This document shows, piece after piece, positions 58,369-64,000 of a DNA stretch of 64,000 nt (positions are counted from its first letter, which is position 1; each line of letters begins with the position of its first letter). Both the position numbers and the translations under genes were made by a program. The notes under the pieces were generated by a model. That model made no database searches and was not told the origin of the DNA. It saw only the letters and a program-made list of their open reading frames with translations. Origin of the DNA: Azospirillum brasilense (GTDB taxonomy: Bacteria > Pseudomonadota > Alphaproteobacteria > Azospirillales > Azospirillaceae); assembly GCF_022023855.1 (NCBI RefSeq), contig NZ_CP059452.1, positions 427,501-491,500 of the forward strand, in the 5' to 3' direction.

Positions 58369-59544
58369 ATGTGTGAGCGTTGTCGGAAGACCGTGCCATC
58401 CTGCGTACTGGGACAGGCCAAGCGCCGGAAGCTGTGGACGATTCCCATGGAGTATCATTGCTCGATCGTGGGCACCTGCCTGTCGTCGGAAGACGTGGCG
58501 TGGCTGTGCCGGCGGCTGAAGCTGGTCCCCACGGCGGACGCCCGCCCCTACGACATCCACCGCTATTTCGTGGAGAAGGCCGCGGAGGACGGGCCGGAAG
58601 CCCGGCTGATGCACAAGCGGCTGGACGAGACCTTCGCCGTCGCGGTGAAGCGCTTCGCCCGCGAGACGACCGAAGAGGGCTGGATGGCGCTGTGGACCGC
58701 CGCGGTGGCCTCGGGCGACGTCGCCGCCGCCTACTGGGGCGTGCTGAGCCACGGCGCCATGCCCGACGCGGTGCGGGTGCGCGCCTTCGCCGACGTGCAC
58801 ATGCTCTCCCACATCATGGGTGGCGAGAACCGACGCCAATTGCGGGAGAACCGAGACTTGGCCCGGCGCTGCGAGGAGCTGACCGCCCGGCTGGCGAAGC
58901 AGGAACGCGCCGCCGCCGAACGCGTCGCCGAGAAGGACGCCCGCATCCGGGAGCTGGAGGCGCAGCTCGCCACCCAGCGGGCCGCGCCCGCGGTTCCGGA
59001 AACGCCCAACGTCCCGAAAGCCCCATCGGTCCGGGCGCCGGGCCAGGCGCGTCTGCTGCGCACCATGGACGCCCTGCACCGCCGCGTCGCCAGCGAGCGC
59101 ATGCGCGCCCGCCACGCCGAGGCGGAATTGGAACGGCTGCGCCGCCTGCTCGACCCGCCGGCCGCGCAGCTCCGCCGCACCGCCGCCGCCGAGACGAACG
59201 CCCCGACCGACCTCGGCGGGCGGGCCATCCTCTATGTGGGCGGGCGGACCAAGAGCCTGCCCCATCTGCGGGCGGCGGTGGAGACGCGCAACGGCTGCCT
59301 GCTGCACCATGACGGCGGGTTCGAGCAGACGACCCGCTGCCTGGAAGGGCTGGTGGAGCGTGCCGACGTGGTGGTCTGTCCGGTCGATTGCGTCAGCCAC
59401 GACGCCTGCCTGCGGGTGAAGGGCCTGTGCCGCCGCATGGGCAAGCCCTTCGTTCCCATGCGCAGTGCAGGCGCGACCAGCTTCGCCCGCATCCTGCACA
59501 GCTTCGGCCAGGACGGCTCCGGGGAGGACGCAGCCCATCATTGA
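58369..59544 (+). CDS. DUF2325 domain protein, probably iron-regulated
   Basis: A 391-residue soluble protein. The N-terminus has a four-Cys cluster (MCERCRKTVPSC and YHCSIVGTC) of possible metal-binding type. Residues 40-160 are helical. Residues 160-275 form a coiled coil (LTARLAKQERAAAERVAEKD; RRVASERMRARHAEAELERL). The C-terminal DUF2325 domain begins GRAILYVGGRTKSLPHLRAA and includes VVVCPVDCVSHDACLRVKGL with conserved Cys and His. GGAG precedes the ATG by 4 bases. The family has no settled function; the upstream Fur-like box suggests a role in iron starvation. Confidence 0.85.
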   Translation: MCERCRKTVPSCVLGQAKRRKLWTIPMEYHCSIVGTCLSSEDVAWLCRRLKLVPTADARPYDIHRYFVEKAAEDGPEARLMHKRLDETFAVAVKRFARETTEEGWMALWTAAVASGDVAAAYWGVLSHGAMPDAVRVRAFADVHMLSHIMGGENRRQLRENRDLARRCEELTARLAKQERAAAERVAEKDARIRELEAQLATQRAAPAVPETPNVPKAPSVRAPGQARLLRTMDALHRRVASERMRARHAEAELERLRRLLDPPAAQLRRTAAAETNAPTDLGGRAILYVGGRTKSLPHLRAAVETRNGCLLHHDGGFEQTTRCLEGLVERADVVVCPVDCVSHDACLRVKGLCRRMGKPFVPMRSAGATSFARILHSFGQDGSGEDAAHH

Positions 59545-59646
59545 AAGCCCGCGTCGGAATTGCGAATTGCCGCATGGCGGTGGAGAGCGAATCCGCCCGG
59601 GCCGTTGGACTGCACCGTTGCACCCCAGCGGCTCGCCGCCCGCGCG

Positions 59647-60273
59647 TCACGCCACCAAGCGCCAACGGGCCATGCGGGCGGCGTTGGCGGCGATGATCTG
59701 CTGGGGTAGGGCCTCAGGAGCCCCGGCGTAGGGCAGCGTGCCCTGGACGGCGTTGGGATTGGCGAACGCCTGGAGAAAGGTGTTCTGCCGCTGATTCAGT
59801 TCATTGATCCGGTCTTGGTCATTCCCCGCGTTCTGCAGCAGCTGCTGGAAGTACGCGTTCGCCGTCGCCAGCACGGGAAACCCGACGGCATCGTAAAAGC
59901 CCGCTGCCGTCGGCGCCATCGTGCCCACCTGGATGGTGGCCGCGGTGAGCAGGACGTTCGCGGCGAAGATGTACACCACCAGAGCGCCCAACCCGGGGAC
60001 GCGGCCATCGATGTTGTCCGTCTGCAGATGTTCCAGCGACGCAAGAATGAGGTTCTGCTGATTGCCCTGCAGCAGACGACCGGTGGCGACGCCTCGGTAG
60101 AGCGTACCCGCGGGGTTGCGCACGTCGATGGCGACCGTGTTCGCCGGCGTGTTCCGAACGGTGATCTCGAACGTACGCCCTTCGTCGACGTGGGTGAGCC
60201 GGTACACTCCGGCCGGATAGTTCTGCCCGACGGGGTGAAATTGCGTGAGTTCGATCCCCTGAATGCCTGCCAT
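59647..60273 (-). CDS. Hypothetical protein, 208 aa
   Basis: A 208-residue protein. The first 90 residues are beta-rich (GVYRLTHVDEGRTFEITVRN, TVAIDVRNPAGTLYRGVATG), then a hydrophobic stretch (LGALVVYIFAANVLLTAATI), and a Gln/Asn-rich helical C-terminus (AYFQQLLQNAGNDQDRINEL). No signal peptide is seen. GGAGAAG precedes the ATG at 60273 by about 5 bases. The family is unknown. It is on the same strand as the chemotaxis receptor upstream of it, 152 bases away. Confidence 0.6.
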   Translation of the reverse strand: MAGIQGIELTQFHPVGQNYPAGVYRLTHVDEGRTFEITVRNTPANTVAIDVRNPAGTLYRGVATGRLLQGNQQNLILASLEHLQTDNIDGRVPGLGALVVYIFAANVLLTAATIQVGTMAPTAAGFYDAVGFPVLATANAYFQQLLQNAGNDQDRINELNQRQNTFLQAFANPNAVQGTLPYAGAPEALPQQIIAANAARMARWRLVA

Positions 60274-60425
60274 GTCGCTTCTCCATCGTTGCCGGGCGGG
60301 TGGCGCCGACCCCGGTGCTGTCCACCGCGGCAAGTCGCTTCTGAGATCCAGACGCTGCAGGCCGCGAAGTGTGAACGGTTGTCCGACGGCTTCCGGTGAT
60401 GGTCCGATGCTCCTCCCCGGCGCGG

Positions 60426-62516
60426 TCAGGTGCTGCGGATGCCGTCGAGGAAGTCGTCGACCTCGCCGGTCAGCCGTTCCGCCTGCTGCGACAACTCCTG
60501 CGCCGCGCTCAGCACATGGGTCGCCGCCGCCCCGGTGTCGTTGGCCGCCTGCCGCACACCGGCGATGTTGGACGCGACCTCCTGCGTGCCGATGGCCGCC
60601 TGTTGGACGTTGCGCGTGATTTCCTGGGTGGCCGCACCCTGCTCCTCCACAGCGGCAGCGATGGCCGTGGCGATCTCGTTCACCTCGCCGATCACGGCGC
60701 CGATGGCCTCGATCGCCGAGACGGCATCGCTCGTGACGGTCTGCACCCGGGCGATCTGGACCGCGATGTCGTCGGTCGCCTGGGCCGTCTGGCTCGCCAG
60801 CATTTTCACCTCGTGCGCCACGACGGCGAATCCCTTGCCAGCGTCGCCGGCGCGGGCGGCCTCGATGGTGGCGTTGAGCGCCAGCAGGTTGGTCTGGCTG
60901 GAGATCGCCTGGATCAGCCCGACCACTTCGCCGATGCGCTGGGCGCAGCCGGCCATCAACCGCACCGTCTCGTCCGTCCGCCGGGCGTCCGCGACGGCGC
61001 GCGTGGTGATCGCCTGCGACTGGGCAGCGCGGTTGCCGATCTCCCGAATGGACGCGGTGAGCTGTTCGGTCGCCGCCGCCACGGTCTGCACGTTCGTGGA
61101 GGCCTGTTCCGACGCGGCTGCCACGGCGAAGGATTGCTGGTTGGTCTGCTGGGCCGCCGTGGACATGGAGCCGGCGGTCGCTTCCATCTCCGTCGCGGCG
61201 GACGACAGGGTGCCGACCAGCCCGCTCACCTTGGCTTCGAAGCCGCGGGTCAACCGGTCCAGCGCAGCCGCCCGCCGCTCGCGCAAATCCTGCTCACGCG
61301 CCCGTTCCGCCTCCAGCCGCTCACGCGCAACGGCGTGCTCCTGGAAAACCTCCACGGCTTGCGCCATGGCGCCGATCTCGTCGCGACGTCCGGTGCCGGG
61401 AATGGCGACCGCCAGATCGCCATCGGCCAGTTGCCGCATGGCCCCGGTCATCGCCGTGAGCGGGCGGACGATCCGGCGCATCACGAGCAGCGATCCCCCG
61501 ACCCCCAGAATCAGGCTGAGCGAGAAGACGGCGAGGCCGACGAGCAGATCGAAGCGAGCCTCCTCTGCGGCCTCTGCAACCGCTGCGTCGATGGCGGTGC
61601 CCGTCGTGCCGGCCAATGTGAGGATGGAATCGATGCCCGCGGTCGCCCGGCTCATCCATTCGTCGGAGGTCAAGGGGTACCGTCCATCCGCACCACCCTT
61701 CAGCACCGCCTGCCGGGTCTCGGCGAAGCCTTGGAAGTACGCGGCCTCGACCCCATCGATGGCTCGCGCCAGATCGGGCGTGATGTCCGGCCGGTTGCGC
61801 AGCGCGCCGATGCCCTCCCACGCCTGCTCCAGCCGTCCGCGGGATTTCGCCAGGGCGTCGGCCTGTCCGGGAGCGAGCGGCCGGCGGCCGGCGACGAGAG
61901 CGCTGAACAGCGCGCGCTCGCGGCCAGCGTGTTCGGCCATATCCGCCGCGTAGCCGCGCAACTGGACGAGCTGGAACGTCGCCGTGCTCGGCGGTGGAGC
62001 CACCGCTTCCAACAGCCGGCGCAGAGAACCGATTCGCTCGATGTGCACCGTGATCGTGCCGGCGAAGCCCGACACCACGTCTGGCGACCTTTCGCCGGCG
62101 CTGCGGGCCAGAGCCTCGTCCACCCCGCGCCGGACGTCCTGGAAGGCGGTCGACGATGCCGCGACCTCACCGAGCCGTGGAGCGTGCGGAACCATTGCGG
62201 GCATGGCGCGCAAATCCACCAGCGCAGCGCGCAGCGCAGCGTCGGCGGCACCGCGGCGCTTCTGCAACCGGACGAGCCTTTCGCCGGAAAGCGGGTCCGC
62301 GCCGTTTAGAGCACCGTTGGTGGCACCTCGCTCAAGGGCGAACTCGCCGGCGGCGGCGACCAGACCGCCAGCCACCTGATTGACTTTCCGATAGTCCGAA
62401 GCCGTTTCGACGCCGCGAAGCGCCACGAACGCGGCGTCACCCGCCATGAAGATTCCCAGAAGGGCAAGCCCACCGACAATCACCGGTAGAATGACTTTGA
62501 TGGACAATAATCGCAT
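60426..62516 (-). CDS. Methyl-accepting chemotaxis protein
   Basis: A 696-residue receptor. Helix 1 is residues 6-28 (IKVILPVIVGGLALLGIFMA). A periplasmic all-helical sensor of about 280 residues follows (with FALERGATNGALNG, faintly like nitrate-sensing NIT domains), then helix 2 (FDLLVGLAVFSLSLILGVGG), a HAMP domain (RRIVRPLTAMTGAMRQLADG) and the signalling domain with the hairpin tip EVVGLIQAISSQTNLLALNA followed by TIEAARAGDAGKGFAVVAHE. GAGGAT precedes the ATG at 62516. Ligand is unknown. Confidence 0.92.
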   Translation of the reverse strand: MRLLSIKVILPVIVGGLALLGIFMAGDAAFVALRGVETASDYRKVNQVAGGLVAAAGEFALERGATNGALNGADPLSGERLVRLQKRRGAADAALRAALVDLRAMPAMVPHAPRLGEVAASSTAFQDVRRGVDEALARSAGERSPDVVSGFAGTITVHIERIGSLRRLLEAVAPPPSTATFQLVQLRGYAADMAEHAGRERALFSALVAGRRPLAPGQADALAKSRGRLEQAWEGIGALRNRPDITPDLARAIDGVEAAYFQGFAETRQAVLKGGADGRYPLTSDEWMSRATAGIDSILTLAGTTGTAIDAAVAEAAEEARFDLLVGLAVFSLSLILGVGGSLLVMRRIVRPLTAMTGAMRQLADGDLAVAIPGTGRRDEIGAMAQAVEVFQEHAVARERLEAERAREQDLRERRAAALDRLTRGFEAKVSGLVGTLSSAATEMEATAGSMSTAAQQTNQQSFAVAAASEQASTNVQTVAAATEQLTASIREIGNRAAQSQAITTRAVADARRTDETVRLMAGCAQRIGEVVGLIQAISSQTNLLALNATIEAARAGDAGKGFAVVAHEVKMLASQTAQATDDIAVQIARVQTVTSDAVSAIEAIGAVIGEVNEIATAIAAAVEEQGAATQEITRNVQQAAIGTQEVASNIAGVRQAANDTGAAATHVLSAAQELSQQAERLTGEVDDFLDGIRST

Positions 62517-62772
62517 GGAATTATCCTCGAAAGCGCACAGCATTCATCGACTCAAACCCGCTGTGCGATGCCTTTCCTTGATTTTGGTCAAAGGACCTCC
62601 GAGGACCGGCGGGAGGACATGATCTGATAAAAATTCAGCGTTCCACTCTATCTATTACACGTTTTCTTTCAGAAAATTTCCAATCGGCTTTTCAGAATGA
62701 ACGGTGGGCAGGCGGCTAAAGTTGCGAAGCACCGCTCCGCCATGTGATACAACATCGCTGGAAGGAGCCGCC

Positions 62773-63858
62773 ATGCCGTCTGAACACCCGTCACCCGAAG
62801 CCTCGCCGGTCAGCCAGGAGAGCCCCGGCCCCCTGTTGAAACTGGGGGATACGCCACGCCCGGCCGCTATGCCCGATGGTCTCGCCACTGAGGTCGCCGG
62901 CTGGCGCTTCGTTCTGCGCAGCCCGGTGGCTCCCAGCTTCTACTCCAAACCCGGAACGCCGTGGCAGTCGCCGCCGGAAGGTTGCCTGCGGGCCAGCGAC
63001 CGTTGGAATCTGGACGGCGCCTTCCCCACCGACCAACCCGTCGAGAACGGCGCGCAATGGGCTGTCGCGCGGTTCGAGGGCGGGGTGTGGCGTGTGGAAC
63101 GCTGCGTTCCGGCCGCCGCCCGCCCGGCGGTGCGCGACCTTCTGCGCCTGCGGGTGGAGCGGCTGACCGCCGCCCGCCGTTGGACGCACGGCGACCTGGA
63201 GCTTCTGCAGAGCCTGCTCGACGGCGGGATGCTGGCGGAATCCGTTCTGCTGGCCGGTGACGAGGGGCGGGCGCGGTCGCTGCGGTCGTTGAAGGCGCTG
63301 GGCCTTGCCGGAATGGCGACCGCGGACGACCCGGAGCTTCCCGACGAGGCGAAGGCGGTGCTCGCGGAGGGGGCGGAGAGCGTTGTCTGGCTCGACACCG
63401 ATGCGCGCGAGATCGCGGACGGCATTCTGTCCTGGCATGCCAAGAAGCAGGCCCGCGCCGTCGCGCGGCTGAGCCGGGGCGCCGAAGCGAAGCAGCGCGG
63501 CGACGACATGAAAGACGCGCTGACCAAGGCGGTGCAGCGGGCCTTTCCCCGAATGCCCAAGGAGGCTGCCGCCGCCGCCGCCGCCCGGCTGGCGCCCGGC
63601 GTGAAGAAGCTGGGCCGCATGCCGGCGCTCCAATCCATCGTTGACGCGGTCGCGGAGGTGCGGCTGGAGCGCTGGCGCCAAGCCGTGGCGTCGGAGCCGG
63701 AAGTGGCCAAGCGGCTGGCCGCCATGGAAGCGCGCGGCGATGCCAACCGCGCGCTCAAGCGCTACCGCGACCAGCGCGCGGTCGAGCGGACGGAGGCCGA
63801 ATTGAAGGAATGGCGCGGCGACCTCGGCCCCGTGCTGTCCCGACGCTTGGGCTGGTGA
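62773..63858 (+). CDS. Hypothetical protein, 361 aa
   Basis: A 361-residue soluble protein. A disordered 35-residue start is followed by a small domain with WRFVLRSPVAPSFYSKPGTP and WNLDGAFPTDQPVENGAQWA. The remainder is Ala/Arg/Glu-rich and helical, with long charged helices near the C-terminus (AMEARGDANRALKRYRDQRA). GAAGGAG lies 6 bases before the ATG at 62773. It is divergent from the chemotaxis receptor. I do not recognise a family. Confidence 0.6.
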   Translation: MPSEHPSPEASPVSQESPGPLLKLGDTPRPAAMPDGLATEVAGWRFVLRSPVAPSFYSKPGTPWQSPPEGCLRASDRWNLDGAFPTDQPVENGAQWAVARFEGGVWRVERCVPAAARPAVRDLLRLRVERLTAARRWTHGDLELLQSLLDGGMLAESVLLAGDEGRARSLRSLKALGLAGMATADDPELPDEAKAVLAEGAESVVWLDTDAREIADGILSWHAKKQARAVARLSRGAEAKQRGDDMKDALTKAVQRAFPRMPKEAAAAAAARLAPGVKKLGRMPALQSIVDAVAEVRLERWRQAVASEPEVAKRLAAMEARGDANRALKRYRDQRAVERTEAELKEWRGDLGPVLSRRLGW

Positions 63859-63871
63859 CGGCGGGAAGGCG

Positions 63872-64000
63872 TCAGCGGGCGCCGGGGAACCACTCAGTGT
63901 GGCTGTCGCCGCTGCGGCCGTAATAGACGACCCGCCGACCCAGGATGCTGACCGTCCAGCCGGCGCAGCCCGCCCGCAGCACCCGCTCGCAGAAACCGCC
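63872..64000 (-). CDS. C-terminal end of a hypothetical protein, cut by the window edge
   Basis: Forty-two codons in an open frame entering from the right edge and ending with TGA at 63872. The visible end (GFCERVLRAGCAGWTVSILG, then VVYYGRSGDSHTEWFPGAR) is beta-rich with two cysteines. It converges with the previous gene with a 13-base gap. Too little is present to name it. Confidence 0.55.
   Translation of the reverse strand, partial: GGFCERVLRAGCAGWTVSILGRRVVYYGRSGDSHTEWFPGAR

Overview
The window is GC-rich, densely coded alphaproteobacterial DNA. Gene content (type I secretion of RTX proteins, NAGGN osmolyte synthesis, beta-alanine catabolism, a tripartite tricarboxylate transporter, many two-component and chemotaxis proteins) and the recurrent palindromic intergenic repeats rich in CCCTC/GAGGG suggest a Rhodospirillales bacterium, most likely an Azospirillum-like soil or plant-associated organism. 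This genus call is an inference from gene content, not from a marker gene. I saw no rRNA, tRNA, CRISPR array, insertion sequence, integrase or phage gene.

Region 1 (1-20.9 kb) is a surface and export region. It holds a truncated MarR-type regulator, UDP-glucose 4-epimerase (galE), a type I secretion ABC transporter with its membrane fusion protein, and a small protein made almost only of RTX calcium-binding repeats. A run of same-strand genes follows: a GT2 glycosyltransferase, a SAM methyltransferase, a GT4, a second GT2-like protein that has lost its catalytic Asp, a second GT4, an exported beta-propeller-like protein, a polysaccharide pyruvyl transferase family protein and a membrane-anchored coiled-coil protein. 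A divergent beta-helix protein with a carbohydrate-binding module closes the region. Together these could build, decorate and export a glycan-associated RTX surface layer; the parts are seen, the joint function is inferred.

Region 2 (21.3-35.1 kb) is metabolic. It has tctC-tctB-tctA, a TerC-family membrane protein, a CBS-BON protein, a FadR-type regulator, and an aminotransferase plus mmsA pair, with a divergent LysR regulator, for beta-alanine-type catabolism. Two small membrane or DUF proteins follow, then a divergent MocR regulator and flavin oxidase-like pair with a candidate operator between them.

Region 3 (35.4-46.8 kb) has the three-gene NAGGN osmoprotectant operon (asnO-like, ngg, M42-like peptidase), a convergent MFS transporter preceded by an intrinsic terminator, cstA, and a LytS/LytR-type pair likely to control cstA. 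Nested repeats with compensating stem changes lie between cstA and the regulator genes.

Region 4 (46.9-64 kb) has an RlpA lipoprotein, an RTX metalloprotease of the serralysin type, a Lin0512-family protein, a TraB/GumN-like protein, exbB-exbD-tonB, a MASE1 kinase and FixJ-type regulator, glutamate dehydrogenase, an Rnk-like protein, a DUF2325 protein, a chemotaxis receptor and several uncharacterised genes. A nearly identical Fur-box-like site precedes both exbB and the DUF2325 gene, which ties that uncharacterised protein to iron. Two copies of the palindrome TCCGTA-N4-TACGGA lie between the divergent glutamate dehydrogenase and rnk genes.
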